Position numbers and translations under genes: made by a program. A DNA stretch of 64,000 nt from Thalassia testudinum (taxonomy: Eukaryota; Streptophyta; Magnoliopsida; Alismatales; Hydrocharitaceae): contig JAZHRO010000002.1 in NCBI GenBank assembly GCA_037157565.1, positions 73,644,001-73,708,000 on the forward strand, read 5' to 3'. Positions 1 through 11,196 of this stretch are shown here, in pieces. The notes under the pieces were generated by a model. The model made no database searches, was not told where the DNA came from, and worked only from the letters and a program-made list of their open reading frames with translations. How positions within the stretch are numbered: position 1 is the stretch's first letter; every line of letters begins with the position of its first letter.

Positions 1-397
1 CAAGAAACAATGGTTCCTTAAAGGGCATAGCAAATACAAGAGTGAGCTTTTGGCACTAGCACATCCCATGAATTTTTGAAGGGTCTCTCAAATGCTTTTG
101 AGTAGGTATACCTTTGGATGGAGAATAAGATGCTAGAACTGCTTGTGTCTAGCATTGAATGGGTGTCCTTGCCCCATACGCCCACCCATCTGTGGAACAT
201 CTATCAAATCTACCTCCAAGTGGTAAGAGTTTTTCTTTTGGGTATAATTCCCTTATGTTGTCTAGGTTGGTCCTTTATTCACCAACTTATTCGCAGGTTG
301 AGATGATTGGGCAGGACGTTCTCTACAATGGTGCTCTGTTGTGGTCCCAAGTACTGGCTTTAGGTGATGCTCCGCCTGTGTTGCCAAGCAAGCAGCT

Positions 398-1042
398 CCT
401 TGGGCAAATGCAGCTTTTCAGGATGCTCAGGCCCTCCATGCAAAACTAGACGAGGCGATGGCTGCCCGAGAAAAAGCTGAGGAAGAAAGTCAGGATGAGG
501 TAGAGTTTGCTCGTATACAGGGGGGTCTTACTAGGGAAAAGGAAGGGATTTCCCCTTATTGGGAGTGGTTGGCTAGCACTCAAGAGACACACTTCAAGAT
601 GAGCTAGCTCTTGGAGTTTTAAGACAAAGGCCTAGCTGGGTTGACTTTCAAGCTGGAGGTGCATCTTGTCAAGATGGATGAGGCGATTCAGTGGTCTTAG
701 GGGCTGCGAGAGATTGTTGAGGGACTATCTTCTCAATGTCGAGCTTAGAGAAAGTTGCATAATTGGATTTGTGTCAACCTTACGAATGCCATAAAGGAGG
801 CTTGAGTGGAGAGAAATGAGGCTAGGGAAGCAGTGTCCCACCTTGAGGGAAAAGTCAAGCCGCTAAAGATGGATGTTGAGGTTGCCACAGCTTTGGACGA
901 GTGGTGGAACGAGACTCACCAGCTTAAAAATGAAGTGCAGGAGGGGTTTTACCTGAGCCTCGTGATAGAGTTTTTTACCTCTGATCCTTTGATGGAAAAG
1001 CATCGTTGGAGTTGGGAGAGGAGTTGGGCAAGCATATCTTAG
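398..1042 (+). pseudogene. gag-like coiled-coil relic
   Basis: One frame (frame 2) reads as a Lys/Glu/Ala-rich coiled coil broken by several stops. It includes AKLDEAMAAREKAEEES near 439-490 and, after stops near 605 and beyond, a 78-residue open stretch (806-1042) with more heptad-like charged sequence. This composition is common in the N-terminal proteins of plant LTR retrotransposons, and the surroundings are repeat-like. No zinc knuckle, protease or RT remains, so the assignment rests on composition and context only. It could also be the relic of an ordinary coiled-coil gene. Confidence 0.3.
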
Positions 1043-4000
1043 TGGCCATCCAATTTGTTCTAACGAGTAGTCTCTCTTTCAAGGAGGATATTCTCTCATG
1101 ATCCATAAGGGGCCTCAATCAGGTCCATGGTGAGCAAGTCCGATCAGAACAGATCGAGGATCTCTGCCCCATCGAGTCATCTTCTAAGGATGGATAGGCC
1201 CTTCACTCACAATCTTGGGCATGGTATCCAATTTGGGATGAGGTTCAATTGACGCATTCACTCAAAACCTCTGGACTATTAATTCGCTTTTTTAGCTTTC
1301 ACTTTTCTTTTTGCGTTCTCTAGGCTTCTGTATCAGGCATCTCGCCTAGCTTTTTTGTAAAGGCATTCGCCAGTTTAATGAAAGTTGTCCTGTTCTCATG
1401 ACTTGCGTTTTGTGTTGACTCTTGTGATATGCTTATGATGTCTCCTATGCTTTGATCGAGAAGTTTTAAGCCCATCCAAAGTTGTTGGGTCACGCTGGTG
1501 CATGAGACTAGGGCAAGGTCAGGTGAAGACCTTTCAAGGGTAACTTGTCTTGCTCAGGAAAGTTAGTAGCCCCGGCCTCCTTTTGGGATTTGTAGCCTCG
1601 TTTGAAGGCATGGGAGCTATAAGGGGAATAGAGACTACCTGGGTTGCCAATTGCAACCCACCTCAATTTCCCGCAAGCCACCTATAGACAACATGCTCCA
1701 CTTTGGCCGACTTTGGATGAGGGAAAAGTGGACTCACTCGCCCACTCCCATTGCATCTCTTGATAAGGGAGAGAGATTGTGACTGGCAGCCCCTCTAGCT
1801 TTCATTGTGAGGGGTCGTGTGTTTCTCGTTGGTGATGGATCTTGAGTTTGTTTTAGTACTCTTGAGAGCTATGGGCTTGCCCCTCCTTAGGCTCGGAAAC
1901 TCTTTTAGGGTCGTGTCAGTCGTGACAACATGTTGCTTGCCTAGGGGTAGGTGATCGATGAAGTTTGTGTCCAAGTATCTCTCTATGCATCACTGTGTCG
2001 AGGGTAGTCTTTTAAGGTGCATTGCTACTAGTTTGTAATCATGATCTAGTGTATCATCTTTGGTGACACGAAGTGCCCTTGCGGTCTAGGATCGCCGCTC
2101 ACGACGTGCTTGGTATGGCCTTGCCCTCTGCTCTGGCTTCTTACGAGAAGACAGTTGATTATGTCGATCATAAGGAAGAGGGGGTCCGTGGGCAAGAAGG
2201 GTGATGCCCTCCCCACTAAGGGGTGGATGCGGTCATCAACCCTTAAGGCGACATTCCAGGTGTAAGGGCCTCCATGATTCACCCAATACCTGGACCTTAG
2301 CGCTTTTGATACGAGGGACGCTCAATGGCAATGGCAATGGCCACTGTCGTCCATATCATGGCCTTGTTTCACTTGTCATGCTTCCACCAAGCGGTTTGCA
2401 AAAGTGGATTTGTTGGTGTGCACCACCTAAGGGGAATTGTGCCGATCCCACTTGCGACTTATGGCTTCATTCGGGGATCACTTAGGCATTAGGCACGCTA
2501 GGCTTGCCTCACCGGAGTTGATCATCCTGGTTGGGTTGTTATTATCTCTCACCCACACCCTACTCTGGGTCTAGTTAGGTAGGAGTCTCCACTTAAGGTG
2601 TTCCCACCAAGGGGATTTGGTTTGTTGGGGTGGCTATATAGTGGAAATCCAGCTTGGGTGGTACACCAGTTAGATCTTCCTTGGGAAGGCAACTCCTCGG
2701 GGGATTTGTTGGGGTCTTCACTTGTTCACGCCCATCCATCGTGTGGGGCCATCAGATGGTTACTCTGACTAGCTCCTTATTGTGTTAGCTTAGCCACCCA
2801 TAGCAAACTAATGGTCCCCATACGGATTGGCTAAAAGGGGGGGCCAAGCATTGGTTGCTCCATTCATTGCTTCGAATGTCAGTCGAGTGGTGTGTCCTTC
2901 AAGTAGGGTGTGCACCCATCCCCACCTTGGTGATCAAGCAGGATCAATTCTTGGCATTGGTGCTTATTGCTATCGAGGTTCACTACATTTGGTGAAAGAG
3001 GGTGAGCAACTAACATGGTGTTTTACATGGATTGTTCTTCTTTGGATTCCTCCAGCATGCCTCCTACAAGGTGGTTGTGGCTTTTCGAAGAAGCTAGCTA
3101 GTATTGGGTTGGGCTTTGTGATGGGTGAAAGCCTGCTTGGGATGGCCAATTGGTTTCGCCAGTTTATGGGTTAGCTAAAGTGTCTTGATGTAGTTGTTGC
3201 CATCTGCTTGGAGCAATTAGGATGGTGATGCAATCATGTTGCTCAAGTTGTTCAAGGTCTAGGGTGGGTATGCATCCCATCACTCTCTACCTCAGAAATC
3301 AGCATTCATGGACCATCAAGTGGGACTCATGGACCTCTTCTCCTGAACATTCTCAATGCACTTGGCAACCAACGCGTCCTTCTTGCAGATCGTGCCACCG
3401 AAGTTGTCACATCACATCTACTGCAAGCGTGCCATTTCAAGGTGGCACCTTGGGAAGGTGTGTGCAGTCGTCTACCTCTTTCCGCCTATAAATAGAAGCC
3501 ATAAGGAGAAGCTTTCTCCATCCTCGCGCCTTGAAGGGCTCTACAAGGAAATGGTTGTAGCAGGTGTGCCTTTGTTGTCGTCTCGCTAGGCTAAGGTGCC
3601 ACTTGGTAACCTTAGTGAAGGATTTTCTTTTGAGACCAACCCCTTTTTAGCTAGACTTTTGCCTATTGTTAGTGGCCATGAGGCCCTCTCTCAAGGTCAT
3701 GACCTCCTTTCTTGTCCTTGCTAGCGAAGGGGATTTTGTAGGGAAGCTGGGGGAACATGGGTTGGATGCTTGTGGCAACGCGATAATAATGAAGGCCTTG
3801 ATCAGGTTGTGTCCCTCCAAACTAGGGCAGAGCCCCAGGGTCCCACCTCAGATCGCGACCTTGCATGTTCTTGGAGAGCCTTCCATAAAGGCTTCCAAAG
3901 TCATACACCCTGACAATCAAATACAAGGGTGACCCTTGCAAGCCTACAAGTAACAACAACCGCAAGACATTTTAGGGTTTCTCCTCATAGGGGACCCTAC

Positions 4001-5743
4001 TAATGTCGTGGCTGCTCACTTCGTGGGGCCTCAAGATGGCCCTCTTAGGATAAAGGGTGTGTGCTGCAACTAGGTTTAAGGCCAAGCGAGGTCAAGCTTA
4101 GGTTCAGCTCAAGTAGGGATCACACACCTCACTTGAAGAGGCTTGGCTTTTTGCCACGATTTCCCACAGGGTGCCAACTAATCAAGCCTAATGGACTCAG
4201 CAAGAAATATAGATGGGAATATCACAAGCATGCAAACGAGGAACAATGAACACAATGAGTTAGTGATCTAGTTCCACCTCATGGGTGTACGTTTGGAACA
4301 GAGACCTAACCCTCAACCATTCACTAGAGATTTGTGTGCATACACCAAGGGGATCTCCCCCTCTTTGGATACATAAAATTCTCTTTTACAAGAGATTTCT
4401 TGCCTGTTATTGGGGAAAGCAATGATAACTCTTCAATAAGAGTTATTTCTCAACAAATTGCTTCGTCATCCGTAATGTCGCTTCGACTCCCATACTACAA
4501 CCTTGCTCTCTATCCCATTATCTTGGCTTTCTCTCCTCTGGGTCTTGACACCGCCCAAGGTCCATTGCAGTCAAGTCAACAAAGTAGGTGGGCAAGCTAG
4601 TTGACTGGTTCCAAGTAGACTGCCTTGGGCAGTGGCGTTGTCTAGCTGAACATGCCCTACTACTAGGTCTAGCTGACTGTTCTTAGGCCAACGTCTGGTG
4701 AGCTTCTTTGATTTTTTTAGTGAGAGCTAACCTCATCACCTAGAATTGAGTCAAGCAATTGGAACTTCATTCACATGCATGTACCGTAAAAATCAACAAG
4801 GGCATCTTGTACTTCTACAAAGATACCAAATAAGTTTGTGTAGTATCTAAGAGAGAAATCTTGTCTAAGTTTTTTATCACCCATGTATGATCCATTTCAC
4901 TATTTGATCCAATTTATGTTGGTTTCTTTCTTTCAGTTCATTGCATAAGGATGATAGAACCAAGTGTTTCAATCTCCATCCTTAATCCACTCGTGTCCGG
5001 ATCATTAGGGCTGATAAACCTCCTCTTTTGCAACACCTTGTCTTGTTCTTCCTTTAACTTCCTCTCTTTCTCCAACGTTCATGTAGTGGTCAGCTCAAGA
5101 TGTAATCTTGTGATCTTGCCCTCAATCTCTGTTGTTTTCTCCCGCCGACAAACTAGGAAACTTAGGATCTCATGTCTGCCAACCTGCATGTCACGCCAAA
5201 TCCAACGAAGCTATGCCCCCAATTTCCTTGATTTTGGCTATACATTATTCCTGCTTAAGCCGTCTAGTTTAAAATTTCCATGTCTAGCAGTATTTAAATT
5301 TTTGTCTTCCTAAGTTATCTAGGATGCATGAATGATCACAACTAATGTTAGAAGATGAAGTACTCTTGCATGTAGAAATAACTATCTTCCCGTGGTGGTT
5401 GCGAGGCCCTTCCGAGTCCCCTTGATGTGACATACCGACCTTTGCTGGAAGGACCACCTAGAAGACAGCCCGACTCTTGTTATCAATCTAATATTCCAAG
5501 CAGCATCCAAACTCAAGGGATTGTAATACCCCAGCAACGAAAAATAAAACTCACTTGCAAACGAACCCATGAATTAAAATATTCCCTTGATTAGAATGTA
5601 ATATTCTGTAAATATTCTCAAATGGATGCCAGCTATACACAAGTCGTATAACATTTGGAAAAATTATCCTTTTTTTAAATTATTACTTAAAAACTCCTGA
5701 TCATCCCATCAAGGAATAAGAAACACTGATAAAGCAACCTACT
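1043..5743. other. degraded repeat-like DNA, no gene recognised
   Basis: About 4.7 kb without a credible gene. The open frames are short, lack similarity I can recognise, and mostly depend on non-ATG starts. A good TATA box on the plus strand (TATAAATA, 3487-3494) is followed by a pyrimidine-rich leader-like stretch, which would suit an old LTR promoter, but I could not find matching LTR ends or a TSD. The 4951-5313 frame (120 residues, Ser/Leu rich) is not recognised. Confidence 0.35.
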
Positions 5744-5757
5744 AACATTCCAAGAAA
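5744..5757. repeat. TSD, left copy, of the 5758-7633 LINE
   Basis: AACATTCCAAGAAA lies immediately before the truncated LINE and recurs exactly at 7634-7647 after its A-rich tail. Confidence 0.85.
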
Positions 5758-5778
5758 GAATATGAAGATGAATTCTAT

Positions 5779-6375
5779 TTGGGGTGCCCTATAAATGAGG
5801 GGAGAGCTCAAAAAAGACTCCATCAGGACATCCTCAGCAAGTTTAAAGCAAAATTAAATGGGTGGAAATGTAGAACCCTTTCGCAAGCTGGGTGGTCAGT
5901 GCTTATCAAGTCCTCTTTAGCTTCACTCCCTGCACACCTTATGTCTGTCACATCACTTCCATCGCGCACCTGCAGAGCTCTTGATGGTATTATGAGAGAT
6001 TTCTGGGGGGTGGGGGGGGGGGGGGGGGGGGGGGGTTATAAAGAGGGGAAAAGGCATTGTTATATAAAAGGTTGGCATACTATTGTTGTTCCAAAGAGTT
6101 GCGGTGGTCTAGGATTTAGAAACACATCCAACTTCAATCAATCACTTCTATTGAAGCAACTCTGGTATATAATCAAAGGGGAAAACTCCATAACTCATGG
6201 AATCATGAGAGCAAAATATTTTCCCGATGGGGACTTCTGGGACTCGCACTTAAAATCTTCGTCTTCCAAGTTCTGGAGAGAGTTATGCTGTTTAAAGGAA
6301 TTTCTATTTAGCAACTCCTGCTGGGTAATTGGAAATGGAGTCGACGTAAATGTTTGGAGGATACTTGGTTGCTGA
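5779..6375 (+). pseudogene. LINE ORF2 fragment, post-RT region
   Basis: This frame carries the landmarks that follow the RT palm in plant LINEs: KFKAKLNGWKCRTLSQAGW, then LIKSSLASLPAHLMS, MRDFWG and GGLGFRNTSNFNQSLLLKQ. The RDFWWG-type motif is disrupted by a G tract (6005-6010 and 6012-6035) translated as poly-Gly, although the frame stays open through it. It stops at 6373-6375, just before the zinc-binding segment. The ATG chosen by a simple ORF search is internal, because the true start was lost in truncation. Confidence 0.85.
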
Positions 6376-7097
6376 ATCACCATAGGCCAATTCAACCCAC
6401 ACGAATCACTCATAACACTCCTACCAAGGTCTCTCAACTTCTAGATAACAGAGGTCAGTGGAAACAGGAGCTGTAAGACAGTTTCTTTGAACCAGAAGTT
6501 GCCATGAAAATAGCAGAATTAGGTGTTGGGGCAATGCAGAAGGATGAACTGGTTTGAACCCCTCACCCAAAAGGCATCTTTACAGTTAAATCCACGTACA
6601 AAGCACTGACCGAGGGAGGATACAAAGAACCTGAAAAGCAACAGAGATATTGGCAATTACTTTGGAGATGTAAAACACTTCAACCACGAGTGAAGTGCTT
6701 CCTTTGGAAACTGGTCAATGATTGTTTGCCTTTGGGCACTATTCTAGCAAGCAGAATAGCTGGGCATCAGAATGTATGCCCCCCTATGCGAATTGAGGCC
6801 TGAATCAGCAAAGCATTTATTTTAGAGTGCCACATTGCCCGAGCCTTATGGTTTGGATTGGGGATCAGGACCCATGAAATTGATCAACAGCTAGTGGAGT
6901 ACATATTTAAGGAAATTTTCAATCAGATTTCCCTTTTTAGAGAGGCATGTAATGCCATTCATAGTATATGGTTAGCAGGATGCGACAAAAAGAATAGATA
7001 CACAGTCCCTGATGCCAATCATATTTTTAAAAGGATCTTGCACACGGGCAGGGGAAGAAGTCAGCTGAAAAAAATTCCTGCAATCGAAGCAAGGTAG
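6376..7097 (+). pseudogene. LINE zf-RVT segment and linker, broken frames
   Basis: Across shifted frames the sequence reads KGIFTVKSTYKALTEGG, then RVKCFLWKLVNDCLPLG and FILECHIARALWFG. This is the order seen in the reverse-transcriptase zinc-binding region of plant LINEs. At least one in-frame stop follows NVCPPMRIEA. The frame at 6858-7097 covers the linker toward RNase H. Confidence 0.75.
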
Positions 7098-7146
7098 AGG
7101 TGCAAATAAAAGACCAAAGAGACAATATTCTTTCACAGCTCCGATA

Positions 7147-7520
7147 TGACAGAAATACTGGTGGATGCTGGTTTTAAAAATGGATCAGCTATTGTAGCAG
7201 CTGTTTGCATAGTAAATAAGAATACTTTCTTTGATGCATTTGCACTAAAAACAAAGGATACTACTCCCAAAGAGGCTGAATTGGGGGTTTAAAATGGGTT
7301 TGGATTTGGCAGATACCTACGATTGCTATAGAATATCCATTCTCAGTGACTGCAAAAATGTGATTCAAATGATTCTGAGAGCACAAAAGACCATTTGGAG
7401 GAGGAAAGTCAAAATTCTTAAGTGTAGACAGCTCCTTCAATCTAATCCTAATGTATCCTTGCTGAAAGTTCCTAGGAATAGAGTGTGCCATGCCCACACT
7501 CCAGCAACTGATTGTAACAG
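7147..7520 (+). pseudogene. LINE RNase H domain relic
   Basis: Two frames together give an RNase H fold. ILVDAGFKNGSAIVAAV supplies the first Asp, KEAELGV the Glu, and, after a frameshift near 7290, ISILSDCKNVIQMI supplies the second Asp. VPRNRVCHAHTPA ends the domain with the late His. The acidic residues are retained, but the frameshift and a stop near 7290 separate the halves. Confidence 0.75.
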
Positions 7521-7633
7521 GGGTGGGACCGTAGGGAGTTGGTGTAATACAACCCCCCCAACCTGTATTGCTCATATGGTTAGTCAGTGTGATGTTTTCC
7601 CTTCGGTTTTTTAACCAGCAAAAAAAACAAAAA

Positions 7634-7647
7634 AACATTCCAAGAAA
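7634..7647. repeat. TSD, right copy, of the 5758-7633 LINE
   Basis: Exact repeat of AACATTCCAAGAAA, directly after the A-rich tail. Confidence 0.85.
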
Positions 7648-8897
7648 TGCAAGGAGACCGACTTGAACTTGGGTGCTCATGCAGCTAACATTTACCCCAA
7701 TACATACAACAAAACCCACCCAGTGGAACCCAGGATCAACCCAACACGACAAAAGAGAACCGATTCATCGAATAGCTAATTTATTGGATTGACCTTGGGA
7801 CTTTGATAGGAATTTCAGCTAAAATAGTGCATCATGCTTGGCAATTTTCTTTTAACTTGAGGGGAAGACTTCTGCTTGTCTCTGCATCAATGCTCAACAA
7901 CTAACTTGCTGCTCAAGTTCCCATGCAACACTATTACAAGGAATCAAAACTTCAAAATATTTCACCCACGAAAAAGCGACCCCTCCTTTCTAAAAATAAA
8001 GTATGAAATGCACGAAACCGCTGTAGGTGATCAAGGCACAGTTGCACAGAGGTTGAGGTACCAGTAGAGGCGGCGCAACACGAAGGAATTGCAACAGCAC
8101 CAACACAAGGGAAACAGAAAGTGCTGCCGCAGTCCAAAGTGCTGGCTGACAAGGGGAGAGAGGATGCAAGGGTTTCTACATTAAGGTTGAAGGACTAGGC
8201 AGTGGTCTAATGGGTAATGCAAGTGTTTACCTTCTCTTCAATGTCATCATTCCACCATCCACCCATTTCTATATTTTGGATCATACGGTGCAGGCAAACA
8301 AGCATATATCAAATATTTCTTGAATAGCCCTAGCTTGAACCTGTAACCATCCTGCCAAAGATAAGGTTCATCACCTGGGATTTTTTTGGCAAAGACAGAT
8401 CAAAAGTGGATAGGTCTCCCACTTACAGCAAACAAGAAATTAATGCTACTTCTGAAATAAGCTTACAATTTAAATTTACTCAAAAAAATCAAAATTCCAT
8501 TCAAAATTAGCACAAGCAGCTACAGCAGAGTAGTCAATAGGCTACAGGTTTAGTGCCTGAAACCAAAGCAGTTAAAACAGCAATAGCATCATTTCAATCA
8601 GTCATCTAATGATGTTTTGCACTCTGGAAGCTTGCGAAGACATTTTTTCTGAAGGTTTCAGGCCAGGGTGTGAGAATGCTGCATAAAGGATTTATCATCA
8701 CAAAGAGAGAGCACATAACTTCAATACAATTAAACAGCATGAGTTCATAACTAGTGACTAAAAACTCTGGTTATGTGATGACCATATAGCCTAAGATCAC
8801 TATAGAAGTGAACAAATTTGAGCAAAAAAAAAAAGCTACGCAGAGAACTCATTAAGAACTCTGAACTCACTCAAAGCATAAGGTCTCTGGTTTATCA
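7648..8897. other. 3' flank of the EMB514-like gene
   Basis: 1.25 kb between the LINE and the stop codon of the minus-strand host gene. It must contain that gene's 3' UTR and polyadenylation region, but no AATAAA was clear on the minus strand close to the stop. The short frames here are not supported as genes. Confidence 0.5.
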
Positions 8898-9212
8898 TCA
8901 AAATCTCCCCTTCTTCCCTCGGCCTCCTCTTCCACCACGGCCACCACCCTTCTGTTGCCTGCCACTGTTTCTGCCGCCAAGTCCGCTACGCTTATCCAAT
9001 GCTTTCATATCATCTGGCAAAGATAGAATGTGGTCCACACACTTCCGGAAGCTGAAATCCTCAAAAGAACCATCAACTCTTACAATGAAGAAACAGCAAC
9101 TTTTCCAAAGAGGATGATGGCGGACTTGGAATGCCCGGACTCCATCACCAATCTTCTTGCTGTGCTCTGGATGGCCCTTCTGAAGTAGGTCCTGAAGCAC
9201 CAAGTATTCATA
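8898..9212 (-). CDS. EMB514: EMB514-like DUF3223 protein, exon 2 (C-terminal)
   Basis: Exon 2 encodes residues 151-254 and the TGA stop at 8900-8898. It starts with YEYLVLQDLLQKGHP directly after a CAG acceptor (intron ends at 9213). It holds most of the DUF3223/DCL-like domain: KKIGDGVRAFQVRHHP, WKSCCFFIVRVDGS and DFSFRKCVDHILSLP. The tail (about 231-254) is a basic RGG-type segment, GRGGRGGRGKKGRF, which suggests RNA or nucleolar association. The family includes plant EMB514 (embryo lethal when lost, nuclear/nucleolar) and DCL (plastid rRNA maturation). Here an acidic nuclear-type N-terminus and no obvious transit peptide favour EMB514. The frame is intact, so the gene is probably functional. 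Confidence 0.87.
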   Translation of the reverse strand, partial: YEYLVLQDLLQKGHPEHSKKIGDGVRAFQVRHHPLWKSCCFFIVRVDGSFEDFSFRKCVDHILSLPDDMKALDKRSGLGGRNSGRQQKGGGRGGRGGRGKKGRF

Positions 9213-10531
9213 CTGCAAAAAGAATTCTTGTCAAATTTGCAACAACTTTAAAACAAAAATATCATGAAAAAATCTAGAAAAAAATCACAAGAAACTTTGT
9301 GAAACAATGAGAACTTTCCAAAGTAACCAATCCTTATCATGTGCACAGAAAGTAAGGAGATCCCGAGATAAAGATGATCATTATTTTTTCGAAATAGATC
9401 TGAACCAAAGCTTGAGGTTACAATCAGCTGGAGGTGGAAAAGCTCTAGAATCTGAATCTTTACCAGGCATTTGTCGAATTACTCCATGTTAATAATAGGA
9501 TGAGTTAAAATCTCACATGATTAGCCCAGGATTCCGGAGTAACATTAATAGTTGATCTCAACCAGACAACCACAAAGTGCAAGCCATGAGGCTAAACTTA
9601 AGGGGTGACAATGCTACAAAAGCACACAAATGTCAATAAACAGGACATTTACTTAGACAAAAAAATTCATTTGGACTTTGATTTTATAAGATGCACTTGA
9701 GAGATTCTTCAGTAGTCCATGTATTAAACAAGAAACACTTCTCTGTTTGTGGAATGCATAAATGGATGATGACCCAGACACTCAATGTTTTCCCCATTTT
9801 CTCTTGAAAAGTCCCTTGATGCTTTGTAGGATAATAGAGAGGTCACCCTAAACAAACTTTTATTCCGACATAAAAACTGATCTAAGATAACTGCCTAAAT
9901 CTTCCAAGACAGAAAGGATTCTGATATCAGGAGACGGCCATTTTCTTTCGTCCAAAAGGAGGGAGAGGACCAGCTATGCAAGGCATGCCAGTGTTTACGT
10001 AATGCACAAAGAAAGATACCAGGCAACTAACACTATAGGGGGGAAGGCACAAGGTGGAGCAACAGTGGATCAGATTGAACAAATCGTAAAATTTTTCTAT
10101 CTTGGTATGAGACAGGAGTATGTGATAATGACATTCATTGAATCAATTAGAAAAACAAAAAGGAGTACGTGAAACCAATAAAAAAACTAACAAATATATG
10201 CAAATTTAAAAATGCCCGTCATGGTTATCAATCTATAACTCAAATGTAGATGCGATATTTCATTCAAAAGTCAATACATTGAAGCTTACACAATATAACA
10301 GCTTCAATTTGTTTTGGATAAATGATGACCAGGCAGAAGCCACGATTTTGCTTAGGGCTTAGACATTAGGAAAACCAACATTTGGTTGAGAATGCACCAG
10401 CGTCAACTTGTTACAGAGATGCAAATCTGGGGATTGTTAATGGAGACTTCGGAACTATTTCACACATTCGGGTTTTTAAACAAGAAAATAACATTATTAT
10501 CGCATTTTTAACCCTCTCAAAAACATGTACC
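9213..10531. other. intron sequence, no feature seen
   Basis: 1.3 kb of AT-rich intron between exon 2 and the short-LTR element. I see no coding or repeat structure I can name. Confidence 0.5.
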
Positions 10532-10536
10532 ATGAG
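10532..10536. repeat. TSD ATGAG, left copy (pair 13587-13591)
   Basis: ATGAG abuts the left LTR and recurs directly after the right LTR. Confidence 0.8.
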
Positions 10537-10715
10537 TGTTTAAGGAAATAAAGTCTTACTCTTGTTATTGAAATCAGAAATCGTAAGTTGAGATAGAAAA
10601 ATTGCACAAGAGATTAAACATAAATAGTAAAAGAACTAGAACTCTCAAACTTAATTAAATAAACTAAACTTAAATAAAATAGGACTCTTTACCAATTAAT
10701 CCTAATATTCTAACA
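10537..10715 (-). repeat. 3' LTR of the short-LTR element
   Basis: On the plus strand it runs from TGTTTAAGG to TTCTAACA. It matches 13384-13586 over most of its length, most clearly in AAGAACTAGAACTCT and CTTAATTAAATAAACTAAAC. It is shorter by an internal gap. Confidence 0.78.
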
Positions 10716-11191
10716 CTTCCCTTCAAGTTAAAGCGTGGATAACAATCACGTCTAACTTGTTACGGTAAATAAAATTTTATTCCCCTCCAATGAAGATGTA
10801 CTGGCTGGAGGTGGCAAGCAGCAGATCAGAGAAGCAGGTAATAGGAGAAGATCTTAAGCAAAAAATAGTAGCAACAAAATGAAAGAGGATCCCAAGAAAC
10901 AGTTGAAGAGCAAGAGACAATCCCAAGCAGAAACACTAGTATTAGACAGATGATCTCAACCAGTTCGAAAGACGGTCCCAAGTAGGCAAGCAAGTAGGAG
11001 ATGAGAGTCTCATTCAAATCCCCCGCAAAGACAAAGGCAGAGATCTTGACCGTTGAGAAAACTAAGAAACCCCCGTCAACCATTGAGGCAATAGGGCAAA
11101 GGTAGTCACGAAAAGATGCGTGTACTACACAGAGTCACGCACAGGAAAAGCCTTGTGCCACGCATGCAACAAAAGTAGCACCACGTGCTAG

Positions 11192-11196
11192 GGCAG
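11192..11196. repeat. TSD GGCAG, left copy (pair 12975-12979)
   Basis: GGCAG directly before TGATGTAAAC and directly after ..ATTCAACA. Confidence 0.8.

Larger units (their letters stand above)
5758..7633 (+). mobile_element. 5'-truncated LINE (L1-type with RNase H)
   Basis: This retroposon contains only the 3' part of ORF2: the region after the RT palm, a zinc-binding (zf-RVT) segment and a plant-type RNase H. It ends in an A-rich tail (7619-7635, interrupted by C). Exact 14-bp TSDs (5744-5757, 7634-7647) set both ends, so 5' truncation happened at insertion, as expected for target-primed reverse transcription. Stops and frameshifts make it inactive. It lies about 1.3 kb downstream of the EMB514-like gene, on the opposite strand. 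Confidence 0.88.

Noticed and set aside
2827..3174. 115-codon frame as a possible gene
   Set aside because: It has a non-ATG start, no recognisable domain and no splice context. Left as unassigned.
8185..8350. tRNA-like A-box (TGGTCTAATGGG) and a B-box-like stretch about 130 bp on, suggesting a SINE
   Set aside because: The spacing is too long, no cloverleaf forms by eye, and no poly-A tail with TSD was found.
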